Assembly: GCF_001076885.1 (NCBI RefSeq) | Contig: NZ_JVDT01000018.1 | Location: forward strand, 1-35,183 | DNA length: 35,183 nt | Source of the DNA: Bacillus sp. 522_BSPC | Lineage (GTDB): Bacteria; Bacillota; Bacilli; Bacillales; Cytobacillaceae | Reading direction: 5' to 3' | Shown here: positions 16,200 through 23,951 of the stretch, piece by piece | How the letters are laid out: the number at the start of each line of letters is the position of its first letter | Numbering within the stretch: the first letter of the stretch is position 1 | The notes under the pieces: generated by a model | The model's database searches: none | Seen by the model: the letters and a program-made list of their open reading frames with translations, nothing else | Told to the model about the DNA's origin: nothing | Position numbers and translations under genes: made by a program

Positions 16200-17855
16200 A
16201 TGAAGAATACTCGTAAACGACTAGGGGATTTATTAATAGAGGCTAATCTGATAACACAAGAGCAATTAGACGAGACATTGGCTAGAAAAAGTTCTAATCA
16301 AAAGCTTGGAGATGCGTTACTTAAAGAGGGATTAATCACGGAACAGCAGCTTATAGAAGTGCTGGAATTTCAGCTAGGAATTCCTCATATTAGTTTATAT
16401 CGGTATCCTTTTGAGCAAAATCTTTTTTCACTCGTACCAAAGGAAACAGCCAAAAGAAATATTCTTATTCCTTTAAAAATTGAGGGAGATAAACTTTTTG
16501 TTGCGATGGCGGATCCTATGGATTATTTTGCCATTGACGACCTTCGCCTAACGACTGGATTTCAAATTGAGCCGGCAATAGCAACAAGAGATGATATTAT
16601 TCGGGCCATTAATAAATACTATGATGTGGATGATGAGTTTAAAGAATTGCTTTTCCCTGTGGAACAAGAGGAAGAAGTTGATTTAGATGTTGTTCAAGAT
16701 TCTCCCATTATTAGGCTAGTCAATCAGCTAATAACAAATGCTATTCATGCAAAAGCAAGTGATATTCATATTGATCCCCATGAAACAAAGGTAACGATTC
16801 GTTATCGGATTGATGGAGTTCTTCGCACAGAAAGAATTTTGCCAAAGCATATGCAAAGTGTTTTGATTGCCCGGATAAAAATATTGGCTAATCTGGATAT
16901 TACCGAATATCGTCTACCACAGGACGGCAGAATTAAGTTTAATCTGGAATTGCACCCAGTAGATTTGCGCATTTCCTCCATCCCGACTGTATATGGGGAA
17001 AAAATTGTAATGCGGATACTTGACTTAGGGAGTGCTTTAAATGACATTACAAAGCTTGGATTTCATCCCTACAATCTCCAATTATTTAATAAAATGCTTA
17101 AGAAGCCGAATGGGATTGTGTTGATAACAGGTCCAACAGGATCAGGTAAATCATCCACTTTATATGCAGCATTAAATCAGTTGAATAATGAGGAAGTCAA
17201 TATTTTAACAATTGAAGATCCAGTAGAATTTCAATTGGAAGGGATTAATCAAATTCAAGTAAATGTAAATACAGGCATGGACTTTGCAGTTGGTTTGCGT
17301 TCTATTTTAAGGCAGGATCCAAATATTATCATGGTCGGAGAAATTCGTGATAAGGATACAGTAGAAGTGGCTATTCGCGCTTCCTTAACTGGTCATTTAG
17401 TGCTCAGTACTCTTCATACGAATGATTCTATAGGAACGATTACCCGCTTAATTGATATGGGAGTAGAGCCATTCTTAGTAGCATCTTCTTTAAATGGAAT
17501 CGTTGCACAGCGATTAGTAAGAAAAGTATGTCGAGATTGCAAAAGAGAAGAAGCGGCTACCAAAAGAGAAATAGAGATTTTTGCAAGAAGAGGTATGTCT
17601 ATTGAGCATATTGTTCGCGGTAAAGGATGTTCTTCTTGCAATATGACAGGTTATCGCGGCCGAATCGCGATTCATGAGGTCCTAGTTATGAATGAAGAGA
17701 TAAGAAAATTGATCATGAACGGAGAATCTTTTCTAAAGGTAAGAGAGCAAGCAGAAAAGGATAAAACCGTGTTTTTAATTGATGATGGGTTATTAAAAGT
17801 GAAACAAGGGATTACAACAACGGAAGAAGTACTAAGAGTCGTTCTTCCTGAATAG
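16200..17855 (+). CDS. pilB: Type IV pilus extension ATPase PilB (GspE/PilB family)
   Basis: Encodes about 551 residues, the hexameric motor that powers pilus extension. The N-terminus (7-58) carries two MshEN-like 24-residue motifs (RLGDLLIEANLITQ..., KLGDALLKEGLITE...) that in MshE-type ATPases bind cyclic di-GMP. The ATPase core has Walker A GPTGSGKSS (311-319), an Asp box around TIEDPVEF, Walker B IIMVGEIRD (376-384), a His box TGHLVLSTLHT, and a zinc Cys tetrad CRDC/CSSC (444, 447, 477, 480). ATG 16200 is preferred to ATG 16194 because AAAGGAAG is 7-8 bp before it. The gene is 11 bp from pilT. Confidence 0.95.
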   Translation: MKNTRKRLGDLLIEANLITQEQLDETLARKSSNQKLGDALLKEGLITEQQLIEVLEFQLGIPHISLYRYPFEQNLFSLVPKETAKRNILIPLKIEGDKLFVAMADPMDYFAIDDLRLTTGFQIEPAIATRDDIIRAINKYYDVDDEFKELLFPVEQEEEVDLDVVQDSPIIRLVNQLITNAIHAKASDIHIDPHETKVTIRYRIDGVLRTERILPKHMQSVLIARIKILANLDITEYRLPQDGRIKFNLELHPVDLRISSIPTVYGEKIVMRILDLGSALNDITKLGFHPYNLQLFNKMLKKPNGIVLITGPTGSGKSSTLYAALNQLNNEEVNILTIEDPVEFQLEGINQIQVNVNTGMDFAVGLRSILRQDPNIIMVGEIRDKDTVEVAIRASLTGHLVLSTLHTNDSIGTITRLIDMGVEPFLVASSLNGIVAQRLVRKVCRDCKREEAATKREIEIFARRGMSIEHIVRGKGCSSCNMTGYRGRIAIHEVLVMNEEIRKLIMNGESFLKVREQAEKDKTVFLIDDGLLKVKQGITTTEEVLRVVLPE

Positions 17856-17866
17856 AGGGGAATATC

Positions 17867-18919
17867 TTGAAAGAGAAATTAGATGAGATTTTGAAGACTG
17901 CTTATGTAAATCGAGCTTCTGATGTTCATTTAACGGTAGGGATACCGCCTGTTATCCGCATAAATGGAGAATTGAAAAGGATTGGTGAAAAAAGCTTGGT
18001 GAAAGCTGAAACAGAAGGAATGGCAAAGGAAATTGCTCCTGAAACGTTATGGGAAACTTTTTTAGAAAAAGGGGAATTAGATTTCTCCTATGAAATAAAG
18101 GGTCTTTCTCGCTTCAGAGTCAATATCTTTAAACAGCGTGGACAAGTATCCATTGCCTTGAGAATTGTGCCAACAGCCATTCCGACGATTGAACAGCTTG
18201 GTATGCCAGCTATACTACGTAAAATAGCGGAAAAACAACAAGGTCTTGTACTTGTAACAGGTCCTACTGGTAGCGGGAAATCGACCACTTTAGCAGCAAT
18301 GATTCGGTATTTAAATGAGACATCCCATAAGCATATTATTACTCTTGAAGATCCAATTGAATATTATCATTCACATGGAATGTCGATTATTGACCAACGA
18401 GAGGTTGGCTTTGATACAAATAATTTTGCAAATGGGCTGCGTGCTGCATTAAGGCAAGATCCAGATGTAATCTTAGTAGGGGAAATGCGAGATTTAGAAA
18501 CGATTCAAACTGCAATTACTGCAGCGGAAACGGGTCATCTCGTATTGGGAACATTACACACCTCTGGAGCACCAGCAACAATAAATAGAATAATTGATGT
18601 GTTTCCACCAGAACAACAGCAACAAATTAGAATTCAATTAGCTTCTGTGTTAGTTTCGGTTGTGTCTCAGCGCCTTTTCCCGACAGCCAATAAAAGAGGC
18701 AGAGTTGTTGCTTTGGAGATTCTCCTAAACAATTCAGCAGTGGCTAATTTGATTCGTAATGAGAAGATACATCAAATCATGAATATTATGCAAACATCCA
18801 AATCACAAGGAATGGTAACATTAGAAAATAGCATTAAAGAGCTTGTTCAATTTGGGCATATTCATCAAGATTTAGCTGCGCAATATTTACAGGAGTTGTC
18901 AATTAATGGCTCGATTTAA
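17867..18919 (+). CDS. pilT: Type IV pilus retraction ATPase PilT
   Basis: Encodes 350 residues, the usual PilT length. Landmarks are the PAS-like N-terminal 'RASDVHLTVGIPPVIRINGEL', Walker A GPTGSGKST (132-140), Walker B VILVGEMRD (201-209), His box TGHLVLGTLHT (222-232) and the PilT C-terminal signature 'AVANLIRNEKIHQIMNIMQ' related to AIRNLIRE. PilT depolymerises the pilus and drives twitching. Its presence separates this locus from ComG-type competence pseudopili, which have only one ATPase. TTG start after AGAGGGGAAT; the end overlaps pilC by 14 bp. Confidence 0.96.
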   Translation: MKEKLDEILKTAYVNRASDVHLTVGIPPVIRINGELKRIGEKSLVKAETEGMAKEIAPETLWETFLEKGELDFSYEIKGLSRFRVNIFKQRGQVSIALRIVPTAIPTIEQLGMPAILRKIAEKQQGLVLVTGPTGSGKSTTLAAMIRYLNETSHKHIITLEDPIEYYHSHGMSIIDQREVGFDTNNFANGLRAALRQDPDVILVGEMRDLETIQTAITAAETGHLVLGTLHTSGAPATINRIIDVFPPEQQQQIRIQLASVLVSVVSQRLFPTANKRGRVVALEILLNNSAVANLIRNEKIHQIMNIMQTSKSQGMVTLENSIKELVQFGHIHQDLAAQYLQELSINGSI

Positions 18920-20117
18920 GTATACCGGGAGAACGATACAAGGAAAACGAGAGGGAAGCATTAATGCATCATCAAAGCGTGAGGCATTATTTTCACTAAG
19001 GGAACAAGGTATTCGAGTTACAGAAATAATGGAAGTCAAAGAATCATTCTTTACAAAGGATATTGTCATTGGCAATCCTGTGAAATTGCAGGATATGGTC
19101 ATTTATTTACGACAGTTTGCAACGCTTTTGTCTGCAGGAATTTCCATTATCGATTCCACAAGAATACTTGCAGAGCAAACCTCAAGTAAAGTACTACGAA
19201 AGGTTTTAAAAGCAGTGGAAGAGGATTTAAGGGAAGGAAATCCTCTGTCTAATGCTGCAGAAAAGCACAGGAGAGTATTTTCGCCAATGTTCATCAATAT
19301 GGTTCGAGCTGGAGAAGCGAGTGGTAATATGGATGAAACACTTGAACGATTAGCTATCCATTACGAAAGACAGCATTTTACAAAACAAAAGATTATTTCT
19401 GCACTTGCTTATCCGGCAGCTGTTGGATTACTTTCTATGTTTGTTGTCGTCTTTTTGTTAATTTATGTTGTGCCAATTTTTGTTGGAATGTTTGCTAGTT
19501 TAGGCGGAAAATTGCCGTTCATTACCCAATTTGTGCTAGATGCAAGTGCTTTTGTCCAATCTTACTGGTGGTTAATTGCGTTTGTGGTGATACTAATTAC
19601 GATTGTGTTTATACTGCTTCGAAATAATGAAACGTCTAAATATTATTTGGATTATGGGGTATTAAGGATGCCGGTTATTGGGAAGCTACTACAGAAGGCA
19701 GAACTAGCAAAAATGACACGTACACTAAGCTCGTTATTTTCTAGTTCTGTCCCAATATTGCAAGCATTAACCATTGTTGAATCAGTAGTAGAAAATAAAG
19801 TAATTGCAGAAGTGGTGCATAAATCCCATGCTGCATTGGAAAATGGTCAGTCGCTGATTGAGCCTATGAAAAAGCACTGGGCCTTTCCCCCTTTGATTAC
19901 CCAAATGATTGCCATTGGGGAGGAGACAGGCTCCTTAGACCTCATGCTTGGGAAAGTTGCTGACTTTTATGAAAAAGAAGTGGAAGTTAGTACAGATCGG
20001 CTAAAAGCCATTTTGGAACCTTTATTAATTGTTCTTTTAGCTGGCCTTGTTGGGGTTATCGTTTCCGCGCTGATGATACCAATGTTTGAAATTTTTAACC
20101 AAGTGGATAATTACTAA
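18906..20117 (+). CDS. pilC: Type IV pilus platform protein PilC (GspF family)
   Basis: Encodes 403 residues of the inner-membrane assembly platform that PilB and PilT act on. Two T2SSF domains are visible (about 65-190 and 265-390), each starting with the 'FLRQFATLLSAGISI' / 'MTRTLSSLFSSSVPIL' type helix, and three membrane segments: about 170-195, 220-240 and 375-397. 'FSPMFINMVRAGEASGNMDETLERLA' is a family hallmark, repeated as 'FPPLITQMIAIGEETGSLDLML'. It starts inside the end of pilT, suggesting translational coupling. Confidence 0.96.
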   Translation: MARFKYTGRTIQGKREGSINASSKREALFSLREQGIRVTEIMEVKESFFTKDIVIGNPVKLQDMVIYLRQFATLLSAGISIIDSTRILAEQTSSKVLRKVLKAVEEDLREGNPLSNAAEKHRRVFSPMFINMVRAGEASGNMDETLERLAIHYERQHFTKQKIISALAYPAAVGLLSMFVVVFLLIYVVPIFVGMFASLGGKLPFITQFVLDASAFVQSYWWLIAFVVILITIVFILLRNNETSKYYLDYGVLRMPVIGKLLQKAELAKMTRTLSSLFSSSVPILQALTIVESVVENKVIAEVVHKSHAALENGQSLIEPMKKHWAFPPLITQMIAIGEETGSLDLMLGKVADFYEKEVEVSTDRLKAILEPLLIVLLAGLVGVIVSALMIPMFEIFNQVDNY

Positions 20118-20173
20118 GAAAAATATGTAATATTCCAAAAAAATAATTCTTCCTTTTAAAAAGAGAATCTGCT

Positions 20174-20205
20174 AAAGTACTACTTAGAATAGTAAAAAAG
20201 TACTA
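20174..20205 (+). repeat. Direct repeat of AAAGTACTA before pilA
   Basis: AAAGTACTA occurs at 20174-20182 and 20197-20205 (23 bp apart), each holding the palindrome AGTACT, and the second touches the AGGGAGG ribosome binding site of pilA. The pair could be a protein site about two helix turns apart or form an mRNA hairpin. No convincing promoter is visible in this 103 bp gap. Confidence 0.35.
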
Positions 20206-20220
20206 GGGAGGCAATAAAAA

Positions 20221-20700
20221 ATGAAAAAAATAATAAATCGTATAAAAAATCAAAAAGGTTTAACGTTAATTGAGCTATTAGCAGTTGTCGTTATTCTTGG
20301 AATTATTGCAGCAATCGCTGTTCCGAGTGTTGGGAAAATAATCGACAACACAAAGAAAGATGCTCATGTGGCAAACGCACAGCAAATGATTAATTCTGCT
20401 AAATTGGCTGTATCGGCTGATACTGGGTTGTTGCCGAGTTCGGGTTCGAAGATTATCACCATGGCTTATTTAGAGGAACAGGGTTATTTAGATGTAGTGA
20501 AAGATCCAGATGGTGGAGAATATGAGAAAGGCACTTCTGAAACTGATGATACTGGTTCTTATGTGAAAATTACAAAAGGTACGGAAGGTAAATACAGTTA
20601 TACTGTTAAATTAGTTGGTAGTGAACGACAAATAGACGAAACAGCAGAAGCAGAATTAGCTAGGGATGAAGTTGAACCTATAACTGAAGCCAATCAATAA
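20221..20700 (+). CDS. pilA: Major type IV pilin (PilA/ComGC-like)
   Basis: Encodes 159 residues. The class III signal ends 'NQKG|LTLIELLAVVVILGIIAAIAVPSV', with Glu5 and Pro22 of classical pilins, followed by 'GKIIDNTKKDAHVANAQQM' of the helical stalk. The globular domain is short, with no cysteines, and its end is acidic. Its position directly after pilC and before pilD, its strong AGGGAGG ribosome binding site and the separate 103 bp leader suggest it is the abundant subunit. PilD is predicted to remove the leader and methylate the new N-terminus. Confidence 0.92.
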   Translation: MKKIINRIKNQKGLTLIELLAVVVILGIIAAIAVPSVGKIIDNTKKDAHVANAQQMINSAKLAVSADTGLLPSSGSKIITMAYLEEQGYLDVVKDPDGGEYEKGTSETDDTGSYVKITKGTEGKYSYTVKLVGSERQIDETAEAELARDEVEPITEANQ

Positions 20701-20715
20701 GCTCGGTAAATAATA

Positions 20716-21462
20716 ATGCTATTCCTAATCTTCCTATACGGACTCCTATTCGGCTCCTTCTTTAACGTAGTCGGTCTAAGAGTCCCTGTCAATCAGTCGA
20801 TTGTTGCCCCGCGGTCAGCCTGTCCAAAATGTGGACATACTTTAAGCTGGTATGAATTAATACCTGTATTATCTTATATTTTTCAAAAGGGGAAATGCGG
20901 TCAGTGTAAGACAGCAATTTCCCCAATTTACCCGATTGTCGAATTGATAACCGGTCTTTTGTTTATTTTGGCACCTGTTAAATTAGGATGGTCAACTGAA
21001 CTTTTTGTTGCCTGGACACTTATCTCCTTGCTTATGATTATATTGGTGTCCGATCTTGCTTATATGATCATTCCAGATAAGGTATTGATTGTATTTTCCA
21101 TCCTCCTTATTATAGAAAAAATATTCATTCCCCAAAATTCTTGGGCTTTCTCTATTTCAGGGGCAGCTGTTGGCTTTTTCTTATTGTTATTCCTTGCAGT
21201 TATTAGTAAAGGTGGCATGGGCGGCGGAGATATCAAACTGTTTGCAGTCATTGGCTTTGTCCTTGGTCCGAAATTAGTTTTACTAGCTTTTTTCCTTGCT
21301 TCCTTATTTGGTGCTTTAATTGGTATAATTGGAATGTTATTAAAGCAATTTAAGAAGAGGGAGCCAATTCCGTTTGGTCCATATATTGTTTTAGGCACGC
21401 TTATCGCCTATTTTTATGGATTGGAGTTACTAGATTTTTACTTTCAACTTCTTAACATATAA
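20716..21462 (+). CDS. pilD: Prepilin peptidase PilD (TFPP, A24 family)
   Basis: Encodes 248 residues of a polytopic membrane aspartic peptidase that cleaves and N-methylates type IV prepilins. The N-terminal methylase part has the two zinc CxxC pairs (36/39 and 61/64; CPKCGHTLSWYELIPVLSYI). The catalytic Asp residues are expected in 'SDLAYMIIPD' (about 113) and in 'GMGGGDIKLF' (about 172). In B. subtilis comC, the homologous peptidase, lies at this place on the chromosome between folC and spoIIB. It may therefore serve both this pilus and the Com pseudopilus. The ribosome binding site is weak and the gene follows pilA by 15 bp. Confidence 0.95.
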   Translation: MLFLIFLYGLLFGSFFNVVGLRVPVNQSIVAPRSACPKCGHTLSWYELIPVLSYIFQKGKCGQCKTAISPIYPIVELITGLLFILAPVKLGWSTELFVAWTLISLLMIILVSDLAYMIIPDKVLIVFSILLIIEKIFIPQNSWAFSISGAAVGFFLLLFLAVISKGGMGGGDIKLFAVIGFVLGPKLVLLAFFLASLFGALIGIIGMLLKQFKKREPIPFGPYIVLGTLIAYFYGLELLDFYFQLLNI

Positions 21463-21473
21463 GGAGATATCAT

Positions 21474-22460
21474 ATGGGGTTGTTTCGAAACAAAAGAACT
21501 GTCCAGCTCATTTTTAATGATCATTCCATTCGATATATGGAAATGAAACAAATTAATCCTCCTCAACCAATCAAATGGGGGGAAAGGATTTTGGCAGAAG
21601 GTATCATTAGAAATGGAAAAGTGGTCAATAAAGAAAGCTTGCAGTTAATTTTAGAAGAATGTGCGGAGACTTGGAAAATAAAGAAAAGGGACATTCAGAT
21701 GGTCGTTCCTGATGCGCTAATTATTATTCGGAAAATATCCATTCCAGCAGATATAAAAGAAGATGAATTAAAAGAGTATTTATACTTAGAAATTGGCACA
21801 TCCATCCATCTCCCATTTGAAGAGCCGGTCTTTGATACGGTTGTTCTAAAAGAAGAAGACGAAAAAAAGGAAGTTTTATTCATTGCTGCACAAGCAGAAT
21901 TAGTTCAGGAATATGTGGATGCTCTAACAGAAGCAAAGCTATATCCAGTTGCTGCAGATATTTCCTCGTTAGCAGCCTTCCGTATATATGAACGACTTTA
22001 TACAGCTGCAGAAGAGGAGAGACTGTTATTTGTACATATGGATTTAGAAAATGTGAATATAACTATTTTTGAACATGGATATCCGATTTTTGCCCACTTT
22101 TTGCCGCTTACCTTTATACGCGAGGATTGGGAAATTCGAGTAAATCGGTCACAGCAATCAGAGCTTTTCTTTCAAGGAGATATCGAGGAGCTCATGATTG
22201 AATACGATAATATTTTTCGAGAAGTAAACCGATTAATGGATTTTTATCGTTATTCTATTCATCAAGGAAGAGAACAATTGATGAAAATTATTTTGACGGG
22301 TGATCACCCTATGCTACCATCCATGAAAGAAGAATTATCTACTCGTTTTGAGCTGCCTATTATTATGCCAGAAGTAGATAGCCTATTAACTGGATTTAAG
22401 CGATCTTTGCCAAGTGGCTTTCACCTTGTTTTAGGATTAGCTTTAAAAGAGGTGAAATAG
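21474..22460 (+). CDS. pilM: PilM, actin-like pilus assembly protein
   Basis: Encodes 328 residues of the cytoplasmic actin/FtsA-like protein that binds the N-terminus of PilN and links the alignment complex to the motor. Recognised from 'RTVQLIFNDHSIRYMEMK' (N-terminal phosphate-loop strand), 'VVPDALIIIRKISIPADIKEDELKEYLYLEIG' and 'LLFVHMDLENVNITIFEHGYPIFAH', all standard PilM patterns. AAGGAGATAT precedes the ATG 11 bp after pilD, and the stop directly abuts the pilN start. Confidence 0.92.
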   Translation: MGLFRNKRTVQLIFNDHSIRYMEMKQINPPQPIKWGERILAEGIIRNGKVVNKESLQLILEECAETWKIKKRDIQMVVPDALIIIRKISIPADIKEDELKEYLYLEIGTSIHLPFEEPVFDTVVLKEEDEKKEVLFIAAQAELVQEYVDALTEAKLYPVAADISSLAAFRIYERLYTAAEEERLLFVHMDLENVNITIFEHGYPIFAHFLPLTFIREDWEIRVNRSQQSELFFQGDIEELMIEYDNIFREVNRLMDFYRYSIHQGREQLMKIILTGDHPMLPSMKEELSTRFELPIIMPEVDSLLTGFKRSLPSGFHLVLGLALKEVK

Positions 22461-23090
22461 ATGTTAGTGGATATCAATTTACTCCCAAAAAGAGAAAAAA
22501 GAAGTAAAAAATCCGTTTATATTCTTTTTATTTTTGCTGGGGTGGCACTGCTTAGTATAATTGTGATGCTGTTTATTGGCCAATCCATTCAGAAAAAGAA
22601 TGATGAATTGGCAAAACAAGTAAATACAATGAAGGAACAAGTGGAATCATCTCAAACGCTGCTTACTACCTATGAAAATTCAAATGCTGCAGCAGAATTA
22701 GAAAAAGCAGTCATTTGGGCAGAGGACTATCCTTTAAAAACCGTTCCAGTAATAAGAGAGTTAACTTCCTACCTACCAGAGCGGGGGTTTATTCTATCTT
22801 TTCTTTATAATGAAGATGGAACAATTCAATTAGAGGCTCAATTTGATACAACTAGAGAAGCTGCCTATTATTTAAAGAGATTAATGGATTCAGCGTGGAT
22901 TACTGATGTTACACTCTCTAAACTATCAACAACGACCATTACTACTTCTGTTGATGAAGGAGCTCTTTCTACAGAGCAAGATGTACAAAGATACATTGGT
23001 TCTTTTCAAATCTTCTTAAATAAAGAAACGATTAAAGAGGAGGAGCAAATGGATCAGCAAGAAAAGGAACAAGGAGATTCTAATTCATGA
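22461..23090 (+). CDS. pilN: PilN, pilus alignment complex membrane protein
   Basis: Encodes 209 residues. The 'VDINLLPKREKR' start is the conserved PilN motif that docks on PilM, followed by one membrane segment (about 21-43), a coiled coil (about 48-75) and an external PilN fold (GFILSFLYNEDGTIQLEAQFD). The last 20 residues are Glu/Gln-rich. It overlaps pilO by four bases (ATGA), so the two are probably coupled and form a heterodimer. Confidence 0.92.
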   Translation: MLVDINLLPKREKRSKKSVYILFIFAGVALLSIIVMLFIGQSIQKKNDELAKQVNTMKEQVESSQTLLTTYENSNAAAELEKAVIWAEDYPLKTVPVIRELTSYLPERGFILSFLYNEDGTIQLEAQFDTTREAAYYLKRLMDSAWITDVTLSKLSTTTITTSVDEGALSTEQDVQRYIGSFQIFLNKETIKEEEQMDQQEKEQGDSNS

Positions 23091-23833
23091 ACCTTGATAG
23101 GCATAGATTGTTTACCATAAGTAGTATGCTGATTATATTCTGTTTTTTAGCAGGAATGTATTTCTTTTATTTACAGCCTAAGATTGTTGAAAATAATAAA
23201 AAAAATGATCAGATTGAGACAGAGCAACAGCTATTATCAGTGATAGAAACAAATATTCAAGAGAAGAAAGAATCTGGAGAAAAAAATACATTTGAATTGC
23301 AAAAAAGTGTTCCGATAAAACCGCTAACAGATCAACTGTTAATCGATATCGAAAAAGCAGAGCTACTTTCAGAAACGACGATACAGAATATGGTATTTAG
23401 TGATGGTGAGGTAGAAGTTGATTCTACGGATGATATCGGGATATTACAACAACAATTTGATAAAAGCACAAGCCTAGAAACCGAGGAAGAGACGAAAGAG
23501 GAGAATTCCGAGGAAACGGAGCTTTCATCTATAGAAATGCCTTCTGGGATGAAAGAGATGACTGCTACCCTTGAAATACAAGCACAGGATTACTTTGGAT
23601 TGGAAAAGTTTATATCTGAAATGGAGAATAATGAGCGGATTGTATTAGTAAGAAATATAAATTTCTCTGGTGAAGAAGAAAAAACGACTGTTTCAGATGA
23701 AGAAAATCAGTTAGTAACATTTTATGTTACTTTTTCCGTCTTCTATATGCCGGAACTAGTAGATTTACAAGAAAGCTTGCCTAAACTAGATGTTCCGTCA
23801 CCTGGCAATAAAATAAATCCTTTTGCTAACTAA
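23087..23833 (+). CDS. pilO: PilO-like pilus alignment complex protein
   Basis: Encodes 248 residues. One membrane segment (about 8-27) is followed by a short coiled coil (to about 65), an external region and 'ATLEIQAQDYFGLEKFISEMENNERIVLVRNINFSG', the ferredoxin-like PilO signature. A Glu-rich insert (about 127-146) is unusual compared with PilO of Gram-negatives. No PilP or PilQ follows, as expected for a one-membrane cell. It is the last gene of the pilus operon, before a strong terminator. Confidence 0.87.
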   Translation: MNLDRHRLFTISSMLIIFCFLAGMYFFYLQPKIVENNKKNDQIETEQQLLSVIETNIQEKKESGEKNTFELQKSVPIKPLTDQLLIDIEKAELLSETTIQNMVFSDGEVEVDSTDDIGILQQQFDKSTSLETEEETKEENSEETELSSIEMPSGMKEMTATLEIQAQDYFGLEKFISEMENNERIVLVRNINFSGEEEKTTVSDEENQLVTFYVTFSVFYMPELVDLQESLPKLDVPSPGNKINPFAN

Positions 23834-23870
23834 TGGCGAATAATTAAATAATTTGACGAAATCATTCTAT

Positions 23871-23903
23871 AACAAGACGACAAAAGTCTTGTTATTTTTT
23901 TTT
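23871..23903 (+). terminator. Rho-independent terminator ending the pilus operon
   Basis: AACAAGAC (23871-23878) and GTCTTGTT (23886-23893) form a perfect 8-bp stem followed by an almost uninterrupted T-run. It separates pilO from spoIIB. Confidence 0.9.
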
Positions 23904-23951
23904 GCTTATATGATAGGATAAACAAAATAAATGAAAATGGGGGTAGGACGA

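Noticed and set aside
16194-20117. Reading pilB-pilT-pilC as a comG-type competence operon
   Set aside because: A dedicated PilT with its C-terminal signature, MshEN-like PilB N-terminus and PilM/N/O are not found in comG operons.
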